In this document: positions 54,592 through 64,000 of the stretch, one piece after another
How the letters are laid out: every line of letters starts with the position of its first letter
Numbering within the stretch: the stretch's first letter is position 1
DNA from: an uncultured Acidimicrobiaceae bacterium
Lineage (GTDB): Bacteria; Actinomycetota; Acidimicrobiia; Acidimicrobiales; Ilumatobacteraceae
Direction: 5' to 3'
Assembly: GCA_903919455.1 (NCBI GenBank)
Contig: CAIXIJ010000018.1
Location: forward strand, 33,934-97,933
DNA: 64,000 bases
Position numbers and translations under genes: made by a program
The notes under the pieces: generated by a model
What the model was told of the DNA's origin: nothing
What the model saw: the letters and a program-made list of their open reading frames with translations, nothing else
Databases searched by the model: none

Positions 54592-55916
54592 GAACGTTCC
54601 TGGCGGATCGACGCGGCTCGTGAGTGCGCGGCGAAACCTTCGTGTCGGCTCATCGCCAGGATGGTGGGCGTCATGCGGGCAAGCGCCGTTGCGTCGGCCC
54701 GGGCCACGGCGGTGCGCTTCAGAAAGGTGTCGGCCGTGATGCCGCTGCTGACATGGGCGAACCCGCCCGTGGGCAGGCTGGCAGGACATCCGATCACGAA
54801 GTTGCCGCCGCTGAACAGCGTGTGCTGACCGATGAGGATTTCGCCAGCATTCACCAGCAGGTCGAGCAACTCGGCCTCGGCGTCGGGCGCCACGGCAACC
54901 TGAAGATGCTCGGGAGCCCAACGATTGGCAACCTCGGCGGCCTCGGCCAGATCGCGCACCAGCACGCAGCCACCGTTCGCTCCAAGCGCGGCGCGGGCAG
55001 CCTCGGCTCGCTGTGCAGGAAGATCCGCGAGCTGTAGTTCCAACTCGATGTCGATGCGATCTGCCAGCGAGGCCGACGGCGTGATGAGCAGCACAGCCGA
55101 GTCGGTGCCATGTTCGGCTTCGTTCAACAGGTCGGCCGCCGCCAGGCGCGGGTCGGCGGAGTCGTCGGCGATCACCACGCTCTCGGTGGGACCCAGGATC
55201 ATCATCGTCGCCACGCCATAGCGCTGCATTTCCACCTGCGCACACGCCACGGGCGGGCTGCCCGGGCCCACGATCTTGCGCACCTGCGGGATGGTGGCGG
55301 TGCCGAATCCGAGCGCTGCCACGCCGGCCGGACCATTTACGCGAAACACGTCGGTGATCCCAAGTTTGCGACACACCACCAGCACGGCCGGATCGATGCG
55401 GCCACTGCCGTCGGGCATGGGGGGCACGACCAGCGCCACCTTCGGCACGCCTGCCACCACGGCCGGCACGCCGAGTTGATACGCCACGCTGGGATAGCTG
55501 GCCTTGCCGCTGGGCACGAACAGACCGGCCGAGGTGATGGGTGTGATCTTCTCGCCGACGGTCAGGCCTGGCTCACTCTCGAAACTCCAGTCGGCAGCAC
55601 GGAGCATCAGTTGTTCGTTGAACGCCCGCAGGTGTGCGATGGCATCGTCGATGGCCGCGTCGACATCCGCATCCACCGCCGCGGCTTCCAGTTCCTCGGC
55701 CGTCGCCTTCAGTTGATGCGGCTCCAGCGACACGTTGTCCCAGTCGCGCATCGCCCGACACACGGCTTCGTCGCCGTGGGCGCGTACGTCGTCGATGATG
55801 CGCCCGATCGACTGCTTCAGATCCTCATCGAAGATGGCTTCCAGACCCCGCGAGCAGAGGGCAACACGATCGGCTTCAGCCATCGTTTCCCAGGTGTTCC
55901 GGCGCATCACGGGCAT
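54588..55916 (-). CDS. hisD: Histidinol dehydrogenase
   Basis: ITPITSAGLFVPSGKASYPS, VNGPAGVAALGFGTATIPQVRKIVGPG, NRWAPEHLQVAVAPD, GNFVIGCPASLPTGGFAHVSSGIT. Confidence 0.95.
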   Translation of the reverse strand: MPVMRRNTWETMAEADRVALCSRGLEAIFDEDLKQSIGRIIDDVRAHGDEAVCRAMRDWDNVSLEPHQLKATAEELEAAAVDADVDAAIDDAIAHLRAFNEQLMLRAADWSFESEPGLTVGEKITPITSAGLFVPSGKASYPSVAYQLGVPAVVAGVPKVALVVPPMPDGSGRIDPAVLVVCRKLGITDVFRVNGPAGVAALGFGTATIPQVRKIVGPGSPPVACAQVEMQRYGVATMMILGPTESVVIADDSADPRLAAADLLNEAEHGTDSAVLLITPSASLADRIDIELELQLADLPAQRAEAARAALGANGGCVLVRDLAEAAEVANRWAPEHLQVAVAPDAEAELLDLLVNAGEILIGQHTLFSGGNFVIGCPASLPTGGFAHVSSGITADTFLKRTAVARADATALARMTPTILAMSRHEGFAAHSRAASIRQERS

Positions 55917-55935
55917 GCCCCCGACGCTAGCGGCC

Positions 55936-57363
55936 TCACAACGCGGGCCGCCGGTGGAACCAGGGGTCGGCCTGTTCGAGTTGCGTCGCCAACTGAAGGA
56001 GAACGTGATCGTCGCCCGCGCGCCCCATCAACTGTGTACCCACCGGCAGGCCGGCGGCATTCCACCATAGCGGCAGGTTCATCGCGGGCTGTCCGGTGCC
56101 GTTCGCCAGTGCCGTGTACGGCGAGTAGGGCAACACATGGTCCACGCGATACTCGAGGAACGAGTTCCATCCATCGGGCCGACCTGTCGCAAAGCGGCCG
56201 ATGCGGGCTGGAGGTTCACCCAGCGTTGCGGTGAGCAGCATGTCGAACGGCTGTAGGAAGCGGGCCATGGCGCGGCCGAATGCATGCAGGGTCTGCACCG
56301 CCGACAGATACTGGGCGCCGGACAACGTTCGCCCATACGCCACTGCCAACTGGGTGACACGCTCGGTGCGTTCGAGCGCATCCGCACCAACGGACTCCAC
56401 CGTGAGTTGCGTGCCGCAGGCCACGATGTCGGTCCAGGCGCGAATGAAGGCCTCCATGTCCAGCACCGGGTCTTCCGGCACCACCTCGTGACCCAACGAT
56501 TCCAACAATTGCGCCGTGTGCTCCACGGCCTCCACGCAATCCGGGTGCACAGCGGCACCCGTGAAGCTGCGTGTCGAGACCGCAATGCGCAATCGACGCG
56601 GCGCCAACGCAACCGCCGCGGTGTAGGAACCAATATGCGGTGGCGCGTAGTACGGCGTCCCCACATCCGGGCCGACAGTGGCGTCGAGCATCACCGCGGT
56701 GTCGCGCACCGAGCGAGTGAAGAACCCGTCGATGGCCATGCCTGCCCAACCCTCGCCCGATGCCGGCCCGTCGGGCAGCAGGGCACGGGTGGGTTTCAGG
56801 CCGAACAACCCGCACGACGATGCGGGGATGCGCACCGAACCGCCACCGTCACTGCCGTGCGCCATCGGCACCACCCCCGCCGCCACTGCTGCAGCGCAAC
56901 CGCCGCTGGATCCGCCCGCCACATGATCCACGTTCCACGGATTGCGGGTGGGTCGGCCGTACACCGCGGCCTCGGTGGTGACACCCACGCCGAACTCCGG
57001 GCTAGTGCCGCGCGCGAACGTGACCGCACCCGTGGATTGCATCCGAAGGAAGATCTCGCTGTCGTAGGTGTAGCGGTAGCCGTCGAAGAGCCGCGAGCCC
57101 ATGGAGGTGGGGAAGTCGGCGGCTTCGCAGCCGAGGTCCTTGATCATGAACGGCACACCGGTGAACGGACCGTCGGGCAGGCCACGTTCGATGGCTTCCC
57201 GGGCCACTGCCTCCTGCACGTGCACCACCGCGGCAATGGCGTCGTCGGTTGCCGCTGCACGCTCCAACGCCAGCGTGAGCAGTTCGCCGGAGGTGACATC
57301 GCCCGCTCGCACCAGCGCCGCCAGGCCAACGGCATCGAACTCCACGTACTCGTCGAATCGCAT
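55936..57363 (-). CDS. Amidase (amidase signature family)
   Basis: [67 protein letters not shown]. Confidence 0.96.
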   Translation of the reverse strand: MRFDEYVEFDAVGLAALVRAGDVTSGELLTLALERAAATDDAIAAVVHVQEAVAREAIERGLPDGPFTGVPFMIKDLGCEAADFPTSMGSRLFDGYRYTYDSEIFLRMQSTGAVTFARGTSPEFGVGVTTEAAVYGRPTRNPWNVDHVAGGSSGGCAAAVAAGVVPMAHGSDGGGSVRIPASSCGLFGLKPTRALLPDGPASGEGWAGMAIDGFFTRSVRDTAVMLDATVGPDVGTPYYAPPHIGSYTAAVALAPRRLRIAVSTRSFTGAAVHPDCVEAVEHTAQLLESLGHEVVPEDPVLDMEAFIRAWTDIVACGTQLTVESVGADALERTERVTQLAVAYGRTLSGAQYLSAVQTLHAFGRAMARFLQPFDMLLTATLGEPPARIGRFATGRPDGWNSFLEYRVDHVLPYSPYTALANGTGQPAMNLPLWWNAAGLPVGTQLMGRAGDDHVLLQLATQLEQADPWFHRRPAL

Positions 57364-57435
57364 GGGACCATCGTGTCACGACCCGAGCCAGTAGGCTTCC
57401 GTCACGTTCCGGTCACCTCCGAGGAGCGTTCAGCC

Positions 57436-58659
57436 ATGCCCGTCACAGTTGTCGTAGGCGCCCAGTGGGGCGACGAGGGCAAGGCCAAGGTCATCGACCT
57501 GCTCGCAGCCGAGCACAGCCATGTCGTCCGCTATCAGGGCGGTCACAACGCCGGCCACACCGTCGTGGTGGGAACCGAGCGGTATGCGCTCCAACTCATC
57601 CCCAGCGGTGTGCTGTACCCGCACATCGTGCCGGTCATCGGCAACGGCGTGGTGGTGGATCTGCCCACCCTGTTCAGAGAGATCGACACGCTCGAGGGAC
57701 GCGGCATCAGCTGCGCCAAGTTGAAGGTGAGCAGCCAGGCCCACCTGATCTTCCCGTGGCACCAGTCGCTCGACGCCCTGTACGAGGCCAAGCGCGGCGA
57801 CGAGAAGATCGGCACCACGCTGAAAGGCATCGGCCCGGCATACTCCGACAAGGCCCGACGTATCGGCCTTCGTGCCGGCGACGTGCTCGACTCCGCCGCA
57901 TTCGCTGACGCCGTGCGGGCGAACTGCACGTATCACAACCGCGAGATCGAAGGCCTCGGTGGCGAGGCCATCGATGCCGACGCTGTGGCCGCACAATTCG
58001 CTGAGCTCGGCGCACGTCTGGCCCCCTATGTCGCCGACACCGTGGAGATGCTGCACGAGGCGCTCGACCGCGACGACGCACTCCTGCTGGAGGGCGCCCA
58101 GGCCACCTTCCTCGACCTCGACCACGGCACCTACCCGTTCGTCACCTCCAGCAACCCCACCGCGGGTGGGGCGTGTGTCGGCACGGGCATCGGCCCCCGC
58201 TATCTCACCCGCATCGTGGGCATCACCAAGGCCTATGCCACCCGCGTCGGATCCGGTCCGTTCGCCACCGAGCTCACCGACGAACTGGGCGACAAGCTGG
58301 TCGACATCGGCCGCGAGTTCGGCACCGTCACCGGCCGTCGGCGTCGTTGCGGTTGGCTCGACCTGGTGATGCTGCGCAAGGCCGTGCGCATCAACAGCCT
58401 CACCGAACTGGCACTCACGAAACTCGACGTGCTCGACACGTTCGAGGAGGTGAAGATCTGCACCGAGTACGACGCCGAAGGCTCGCCCGTCTACGCCGTG
58501 CTGCCCGGCTGGCTCACCGACATCAGGGCAGTCAACGACATCGATGCCCTGCCCGCCAAGGCTCGCGACTTCGTGTCGCTGGTCGAGCGAGAAGTGGGCA
58601 TCCCCGTGAAGATCGTCGGCACCGGCGCCGAGCGAGAGAGCTACGTGATCTGGTCATGA
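57436..58659 (+). CDS. purA: Adenylosuccinate synthase
   Basis: VVVGAQWGDEGKAKVIDLLA, GGHNAGHTVV, GTTLKGIGPAYSDKARRIG, EGAQATFLDLDHGTYPFVTSSNP. Confidence 0.97.
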   Translation: MPVTVVVGAQWGDEGKAKVIDLLAAEHSHVVRYQGGHNAGHTVVVGTERYALQLIPSGVLYPHIVPVIGNGVVVDLPTLFREIDTLEGRGISCAKLKVSSQAHLIFPWHQSLDALYEAKRGDEKIGTTLKGIGPAYSDKARRIGLRAGDVLDSAAFADAVRANCTYHNREIEGLGGEAIDADAVAAQFAELGARLAPYVADTVEMLHEALDRDDALLLEGAQATFLDLDHGTYPFVTSSNPTAGGACVGTGIGPRYLTRIVGITKAYATRVGSGPFATELTDELGDKLVDIGREFGTVTGRRRRCGWLDLVMLRKAVRINSLTELALTKLDVLDTFEEVKICTEYDAEGSPVYAVLPGWLTDIRAVNDIDALPAKARDFVSLVEREVGIPVKIVGTGAERESYVIWS

Positions 58660-59960
58660 TCCCCCGGTACACCATGCCCGAGATGGCTGCCGTGTTCTCC
58701 GACACGGCCCGTTTCGGGCGTTACCTCGAGATCGAACTGCTGGCCACCGAGGCGCATGTGGCCCTGGGCGTAGTGCCAGCCGCCGACGCCGCCACCTGCC
58801 GCGACCGCGCCCCGCAGGTGGACGATGCCTTCGTCACTGCCGTGGAGGATCGAGAGAAGATCACCGACCACGACGTGGCCGCATTCGTCGACGTCGTGCA
58901 GAACGCCATCGGCACCCCCGCGGGTGCCTGGATCCACTACGGCCTCACCTCCAGCGACGTGGTCGACACCGCGTGGTGCTGGATGCTGCGCGACGCGTGC
59001 GATCTGCTGCTCGAAGCCGCCGACGGCCTGGTGGCCGCTCTCGTGCGCATGGCCCGCGAACACCGTCACACGGTGATGATCGGCCGCACCCACGGCATCC
59101 ACGCCGAGCCCACCACCTTCGGGGCCAAGGTGGCCTTGTGGGCGCTGCAGGTGGACCGCGATCGCACCCGCTTGCGCGCCGCGCGCGACACCGTCGCGGT
59201 GTGCAAGCTCAGCGGTGCGGTAGGCACCTACAGCAACATCGACCCGAGCATCGAGGCGCATGTCGCAGCGGCCCTCCGCCTGAAGGCCGTGCCCGCTACA
59301 CAGGTCATCGCCCGCGACCGCCACGCCGAGTTCCTCTACGCGTGCGCTTCGGTAGGCGCCACCATGGAACTCATCGCGGTGGAGCTGCGGCATCTGCAGC
59401 GCACCGAGGTGCGCGAGGTACAGGAAGGGTTCAAGGCCGGCCAGAAGGGCTCCAGTGCGATGCCGCACAAGCGCAACCCCATCAGCGCCGAGACCATCAG
59501 CGGCCTCAGCCGCGTGCTGCGCGGCAATCTGCAGGCCGGTATGCAGGACGTGGCGCTGTGGCACGAGCGCGACATCTCCCACAGTTCCGTCGAACGCGTG
59601 GTGCTGCCCGACAGCGCATTGTTGGCCTACTACGTCATGCGCCGCATGACTCGTTTGCTCGACGGCCTCCAGGTGTTTCCCGACCGCATGGTGGCAAACC
59701 TGTGGGCCAGCCACGGACTGGTGTTCAGCCAGCCAGTGCTGCTGGGTCTGGTGCAGGCCGGCCTCACCCGCGACGAGGCGTACCGCATCGTGCAGGAGAA
59801 CGCCGGACGTGCGTGGGACGAAGGTCGTTCGTTTCGCGAACTACTGGACGCCGATGAACGGGTCACCGTGCCGGCCGAGGTGCTGGATGCAGCGTTCGAT
59901 CTCGAGCGCAGTGTTCGCCACGCTGGGCGTGGTGTCGATGCGCTCGATGCGCTGGGCTGA
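58656..59960 (+). CDS. purB: Adenylosuccinate lyase
   Basis: HYGLTSSDVVDTAW, GRTHGIHAEPTTFG, KGSSAMPHKRNPISAETISGLSRVLRG; ATGA overlap with purA. Confidence 0.97.
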   Translation: MIPRYTMPEMAAVFSDTARFGRYLEIELLATEAHVALGVVPAADAATCRDRAPQVDDAFVTAVEDREKITDHDVAAFVDVVQNAIGTPAGAWIHYGLTSSDVVDTAWCWMLRDACDLLLEAADGLVAALVRMAREHRHTVMIGRTHGIHAEPTTFGAKVALWALQVDRDRTRLRAARDTVAVCKLSGAVGTYSNIDPSIEAHVAAALRLKAVPATQVIARDRHAEFLYACASVGATMELIAVELRHLQRTEVREVQEGFKAGQKGSSAMPHKRNPISAETISGLSRVLRGNLQAGMQDVALWHERDISHSSVERVVLPDSALLAYYVMRRMTRLLDGLQVFPDRMVANLWASHGLVFSQPVLLGLVQAGLTRDEAYRIVQENAGRAWDEGRSFRELLDADERVTVPAEVLDAAFDLERSVRHAGRGVDALDALG

Positions 59961-59963
59961 GCC

Positions 59964-60377
59964 CTACTTGGCGCGGCTCACGCCGGCGGCCTTCAGTACC
60001 GCCGCTTCCACGCCAACGGCGCGCCATGCCGCATACGACACGCCGGTGCGGTCGCTGTACCCCTTCGCCACCTCGATGAAGGAGTGCTCCAGCGCCTCCA
60101 TGTCGAACTTCATCGCAAACGCGTTCAGTTCGTCCTGCAGGTCCATGCGTTCCTGGACGAGCTTGAGCTCCTGCAGCGGATCCGCCTCGAGCAATTCCTT
60201 GTCGACGGCAGCCAGCCGGCGCGCCACGGACTCGGGCGTACGCTTTCGGCCCGGGCCAGACTTTGTGCCGCGGAGCGCTTCGAGATACTCGCGCACCACA
60301 CGACCCTCTACACGACCAAGAGCGAGTGCCGCTTTGTGCTCGTCGGTCAACGGACCTTTGGGACCACGTTTTGCCAT
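59964..60377 (-). CDS. Small basic protein of unknown function with AT-hook-like N-terminus
   Basis: MAKRGPKGPLTDEHKAALALGRVEGRVV...GPGRKRTPES, coiled-coil centre, C-term SYAAWRAVGVEAAVLKAAGVSR. Confidence 0.75.
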   Translation of the reverse strand: MAKRGPKGPLTDEHKAALALGRVEGRVVREYLEALRGTKSGPGRKRTPESVARRLAAVDKELLEADPLQELKLVQERMDLQDELNAFAMKFDMEALEHSFIEVAKGYSDRTGVSYAAWRAVGVEAAVLKAAGVSRAK

Positions 60378-60422
60378 GATTCACAGCATAGTTTCTTCCA
60401 GCCCGATTTACCAGGGAAAAGG

Positions 60423-61244
60423 TTGATCACATTGGAGCTACGAACCTTGTTCGACCTCGAACCACACGGCCCCGATACTTTTGTGGGTATCGGCCCTCGG
60501 TATCCGTGGGGTGGACTGTTTGGTGGACAAATCGTCGCACAGTCACTGCGTGCGGCTGCCGCCACCGTGGCCCCTGAGCAGCAGGTTCACTCGCTTCGCG
60601 CCTACTTCATTCGCCGAGGCGACCACACAGAGCCCATACGATTCGAGGTGGATCGCATTCGAAATGGCCGGAGTTTCTCCACGCGTCGTGTCGTCGCACG
60701 GCAGGCGATCGGTGCCATTCTCAATCTTGAGGCATCGTTTCAAACGCTGGAAGATACTGCCGACATTCAGACGGTTCCGATGCCAGCCGAGGTTATTGGC
60801 CCCGACGAACTACCCAGTGATGCATGGAGTGACAGCTTCGATCGACGAGATGTTCCCGATGGCGCATTGCCCGATGACGAACGCACCGGCCTGGGACGCA
60901 ACGCAGCATGGATGCGAGTGACCGCCGAACTCGGCGACGACCAACTGTTGCACCGTTGCTGGTTGGCCTACATGAGCGACGATATGCCGGCCGACGCCGT
61001 ACGCCGCTCCCACCCCGAGTTCCACGGAGTCGAGGGCATCACCTACGTAGCCAGTCTCGATCACACCATCTGGTTCCACCGGCCGTTGCGTGCCGACCAG
61101 TGGCATCTCTACGACGTCACCTGTCACACGTTCGTCGGTGCTCGCGGGCTCTCCATCGGCCACGTCTTCGCCCTCGATGGCACCCACGTGGCCACCATGG
61201 CGCAAGAAGTGTTGGTCCGCGATGCCCGCCAGAAGCAAGACTGA
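60423..61244 (+). CDS. Acyl-CoA thioesterase II (TesB-like)
   Basis: RYPWGGLFGGQIVAQSLRAAAATV, VHSLRAYFIRRGDHTEPIRFEVDRIRNGRSFSTRRVVARQ; TTG start uncertain. Confidence 0.92.
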   Translation: MITLELRTLFDLEPHGPDTFVGIGPRYPWGGLFGGQIVAQSLRAAAATVAPEQQVHSLRAYFIRRGDHTEPIRFEVDRIRNGRSFSTRRVVARQAIGAILNLEASFQTLEDTADIQTVPMPAEVIGPDELPSDAWSDSFDRRDVPDGALPDDERTGLGRNAAWMRVTAELGDDQLLHRCWLAYMSDDMPADAVRRSHPEFHGVEGITYVASLDHTIWFHRPLRADQWHLYDVTCHTFVGARGLSIGHVFALDGTHVATMAQEVLVRDARQKQD

Positions 61245-61248
61245 CCCA

Positions 61249-61785
61249 ATGAGTCTCGACGCACTGGCCGACAAGGTCAACACCATCGCCCGCCTCACGG
61301 GCACGTTCACCCTTCGTTCCGGTCAGATCGCCACGGAGTACTTCGACAAGTACCGCTTCGAGGCCGAGCCGGCGTTGCTGGCTGAGATCGCAGCCGCCAT
61401 GGCGCCGATGATTCCTGAGGGCACCGAGGTGCTGGCCGGCTTGGAAATGGGCGGCATCCCCATCGCCACCGCACTCTCGTTGCACACCGGCATTCCGGCA
61501 GCGTTCGTGCGCAAGGAAGCCAAGACCTATGGCACGGCACTGCTCGCCGAAGGTTCGCCCATCGTGGGCAAGCGCGTCACTGTCGTGGAAGACGTCATCA
61601 CCACCGGCGGCCAGGTGGTGATCAGCACCAACGACCTGCGCGCGCTCGGTGCCAACGTGGAGCACGTGCTGTGCGTCATCGACCGCAGCCCCAACCACGC
61701 CGCCGCACTCACCGCCGAGGGCCTGCAGATGCACGCCCTGCTCACCCGCGCCCAACTCGACGCCGCCGAAGCCCGCCGCGCCTGA
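61249..61785 (+). CDS. pyrE: Orotate phosphoribosyltransferase
   Basis: FTLRSGQIATEYFDKYRFE, AGLEMGGIPIATALSL, RKEAKTYGT, GKRVTVVEDVITTGGQVV. Confidence 0.95.
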   Translation: MSLDALADKVNTIARLTGTFTLRSGQIATEYFDKYRFEAEPALLAEIAAAMAPMIPEGTEVLAGLEMGGIPIATALSLHTGIPAAFVRKEAKTYGTALLAEGSPIVGKRVTVVEDVITTGGQVVISTNDLRALGANVEHVLCVIDRSPNHAAALTAEGLQMHALLTRAQLDAAEARRA

Positions 61786-61801
61786 CCCCCGCCACTCTGT
61801 C

Positions 61802-61910
61802 GGGCGCGAAACCTCCCATATTCGAGTCACTTCGCGCCCGCGGGCGCGAAACCTCCCACCGTTGGGTGAAAGCGCGCCCGTGGGCGCGAGATTCCCCGTG
61901 CTGGGCGCGG
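61802..61910. repeat. Intergenic 40-bp tandem repeat (2 full units plus partial), same family as 12761-12871
   Basis: GGGCGCGAAACCTCCCATATTCGAGTCACTTCGCGCCCGC / GGGCGCGAAACCTCCCACCGTTGGGTGAAAGCGCGCCCGT / GGGCGCGAGATTCCCC; perfect 20-bp palindrome TTCGCGCCCGCGGGCGCGAA at 61831-61850. Confidence 0.8.
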
Positions 61911-61912
61911 CG

Positions 61913-63262
61913 TCACTCGGGGAAGAGGACGCCGGGGTTGAAGATGCCCTGGGGGTCGAGGGCGTGTTTCACCGCGCGCAGGGCGGCCACTGTGGGGTCG
62001 CCCTTCAGGCGACCGAGCCAGTGGGCCTTGGCGATGCCGATGCCGTGCTCGGCGCTGATGGTGCCGCCCAACGCGATGGCGGTGGACAGCACGAACTCGG
62101 TCACCTCGGCTGCGCAGTCGATGGCCCCGAGCACGTTCACATGCACGTTGCCCTCGGCGAGATGACCGAACACGATGAGCTCGCCGCCATCGATGCCAGC
62201 GATGAGATCGTGCACCTCATCCAGCAGTTCGGCGAGGCGTTGCACCGGCACCGCAACATCGAGCTTCACGGGAGTGCCCTTGGCGCCGATGGCGATGGTG
62301 ATGTGGTCGCGGATTCGGTACAGCTGGTCGCGTTGCGGGCCGATGGCCATCACCCCGCGTCGATCGCCGATGAGCCGGGCGAGATCCTGTGATGGATCGT
62401 CGTTGGCGGCGCAGTCGACCATCACGAAAGCCCCTGCGAAGTCGACGGGCAGCGGCGTACCGATACCGAGGTGATCGCACGCCACCTTCACGGCCTCGGG
62501 CATCAGCAACTCCACCGCATCCAGCGACGACAACGAACGCAATGTGGGCAGCATCGCCACGGCATCGGCTACCGACTCGCAGGCCACCAACGCTGCCGCA
62601 GTGTGGCGATACCACGGCACCACCTTCAGACGCACTGCAGTGACCACTCCCAGGGTGCCCTCGCTGCCGACGAACATCGCCGGCAAGTACGGGCCGGCGG
62701 TCTCCTTCGGCAGACCGTGCATCTGCTCGACGATGGAACCATCTGCCAGCACCGCCTGCACCCCCACCACCTGAGCCCGCATGGTGCCGAAGCGCACCAC
62801 CCGCGAGCCGCCGGCATTCGTGCTGACTGCGCCGCCCACGGTGGCCGTGGCGCGTGCGCCCCAATCGACGGCGAAGTCGACACCCGCCGCGCGGGCGTGT
62901 CGCTGCAGCGCTTCGATGGTGACACCAGCGCCCACCGTGACTTGCATCGCCGACAGGTCCACAGGGTCGAGCCGCGTCAGTCGCTTGGTGCTGAGCACCA
63001 CCTCGCCGCCACGCGGCACGCTGCCGCCCACCAGCCCGGTGTTGCCGCCCTGCGGCACGATGGCTGCACCGGCATCGGCGCATGCGCGCACCACGGCAGC
63101 TGTTTCCTCCACCGTGCCGGGCCGCACAACACAACGCGCTGTGCCGTGGTACTTGTTCAGCCAGTCGTTCTCATAGGTGACCAGCACGTCGGCATCGGTG
63201 AGCACCTGCGCGTCGCCCACCACGGCGCGCAGTGCAGCTACCAGCGAGTCGGTCACTGTCAC
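61913..63262 (-). CDS. FAD-binding oxidoreductase (GlcD/D-lactate dehydrogenase-like)
   Basis: VVPQGGNTGLVGGSVPRGGEVVLSTKRLTRLDPVD, GAVSTNAGGSRVVRFGTMRAQVVG, GTISAEHGIGIAKAHWLGR. Confidence 0.95.
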   Translation of the reverse strand: MTVTDSLVAALRAVVGDAQVLTDADVLVTYENDWLNKYHGTARCVVRPGTVEETAAVVRACADAGAAIVPQGGNTGLVGGSVPRGGEVVLSTKRLTRLDPVDLSAMQVTVGAGVTIEALQRHARAAGVDFAVDWGARATATVGGAVSTNAGGSRVVRFGTMRAQVVGVQAVLADGSIVEQMHGLPKETAGPYLPAMFVGSEGTLGVVTAVRLKVVPWYRHTAAALVACESVADAVAMLPTLRSLSSLDAVELLMPEAVKVACDHLGIGTPLPVDFAGAFVMVDCAANDDPSQDLARLIGDRRGVMAIGPQRDQLYRIRDHITIAIGAKGTPVKLDVAVPVQRLAELLDEVHDLIAGIDGGELIVFGHLAEGNVHVNVLGAIDCAAEVTEFVLSTAIALGGTISAEHGIGIAKAHWLGRLKGDPTVAALRAVKHALDPQGIFNPGVLFPE

Positions 63263-63981
63263 TCCGCGATGGATGCGCCGGCAGGTAGTTCACTGAGCAG
63301 CACGTCGCTCACCCAACAACGAGTAAGGTGCAGCGTGCTCTCGATGCGCACCACCCGCTTGGGTTGGTCGAACGCCCGCCCGCACATGCTGAGTGCGGCC
63401 TTGATGCAGTCGTCCTCGCTGGGCAACACCATCGGCATACGAGCGCGGCGAACACCGGCGATGCCGGCGGTGAAGCAGTTGATGTAGGTCTTCTTCCAGT
63501 CGATCTGCAGGGCCAGCGACGACGGTACGAAGTCGGCGAAGCCAACGCCCAGCACGTTGCCGCCCGACACCGGCGTGATGGACAGCAGCACGATGGTGCT
63601 CACGTCGGGTTCGGCCATGTCGTCGAGCCCGTGTACCCAGAAGCGGCCGGTGACGTTGGGGTCCATGGTGGTGCCGCTGATGTCCTTGCCACCCTTCTCC
63701 ACGATGAGCACATCGATCTGGGGGAAGGGCAGGGCGGGCACCAACGCTCGCGCATACTCGGTGAGTTCGCGTTCGGCCTCGCCGCCTACATCGTCGGCAG
63801 TAAGGGCCTGGACCTTCACCACCTCACCGCTCGCGGACTCCAGCGAGGCCACACCGCCGAGCAGTCGGCCGGTGGCACGCAGCGCTTCGATGCCGTCGAG
63901 GATGCGGTTGCGCATTTCCTCCGGCCCGCACGCATGGATCTGCGCGGCGCCCGGCTGCTTGCCGAAACCGACGACGGCCAT
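63259..63981 (-). CDS. Nickel-dependent lactate racemase (LarA)/DUF2088-like protein, truncated by right window edge
   Basis: SGCTKMAVVGFGKQPGAAQIHACGPEEM; reading frame stays open upstream of the ATG to base 64000; ATGA overlap with FAD dehydrogenase. Confidence 0.6.
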   Translation of the reverse strand: MAVVGFGKQPGAAQIHACGPEEMRNRILDGIEALRATGRLLGGVASLESASGEVVKVQALTADDVGGEAERELTEYARALVPALPFPQIDVLIVEKGGKDISGTTMDPNVTGRFWVHGLDDMAEPDVSTIVLLSITPVSGGNVLGVGFADFVPSSLALQIDWKKTYINCFTAGIAGVRRARMPMVLPSEDDCIKAALSMCGRAFDQPKRVVRIESTLHLTRCWVSDVLLSELPAGASIAE

Positions 63982-64000
63982 CTTCGTGCAGCCGCTCTCG

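Noticed and set aside
56284-57435. N-terminal extension of the purA ORF
   Set aside because: Antisense to the amidase gene; canonical PurA start MPVTVVVGAQWGDEGK is at 57436.
1-64000. Prophage, integrase, IS element, toxin-antitoxin or dedicated anti-phage system
   Set aside because: No transposase, integrase, phage structural, restriction or recognised defence genes were seen in the window.

Overview
High-GC, densely packed chromosomal window. Gene content suggests an actinobacterium, probably Acidimicrobiia-like (inference only). About 55 protein genes are supported. Housekeeping and metabolic genes include an ethylmalonyl-CoA mutase-like fragment, xseA/xseB, a GGPP synthase-like gene, clpB, hisD, purA, purB, tesB, pyrE and tadA. 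There are two tRNA-Ser genes and an SRP RNA. Other loci are a glycosyltransferase / NTP_transf_5 / HprK-like / B12-radical-SAM locus, PilB-PilC pilus genes, a SipW-type signal peptidase cassette, a MarR-DrrAB exporter, a SoxR locus and a LarA-like/FAD-dehydrogenase pair truncated at the right edge. Many very long ORFs in the supplied track are antisense shadows of real genes and were rejected. The most interesting items are: (1) a 974-aa fusion of NfnA-like, NfnB/GltD-like, zinc-ribbon and rubrerythrin-like modules, preceded by a DosR-like dyad also seen upstream of an unrelated HxD...H protein gene; (2) a trypsin domain that appears inserted inside a fibronectin III domain; (3) an alkaline-phosphatase-superfamily protein whose motif order looks circularly permuted; (4) a translationally coupled signal peptidase plus two secreted proteins sharing an AATLGxL[ST]S export motif; (5) a SoxR gene with a near-canonical soxbox facing a 48-aa ORF that looks internally deleted; (6) a 40-bp intergenic repeat family placed between convergent genes. 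No database searches were possible; family names rest on motif recognition.
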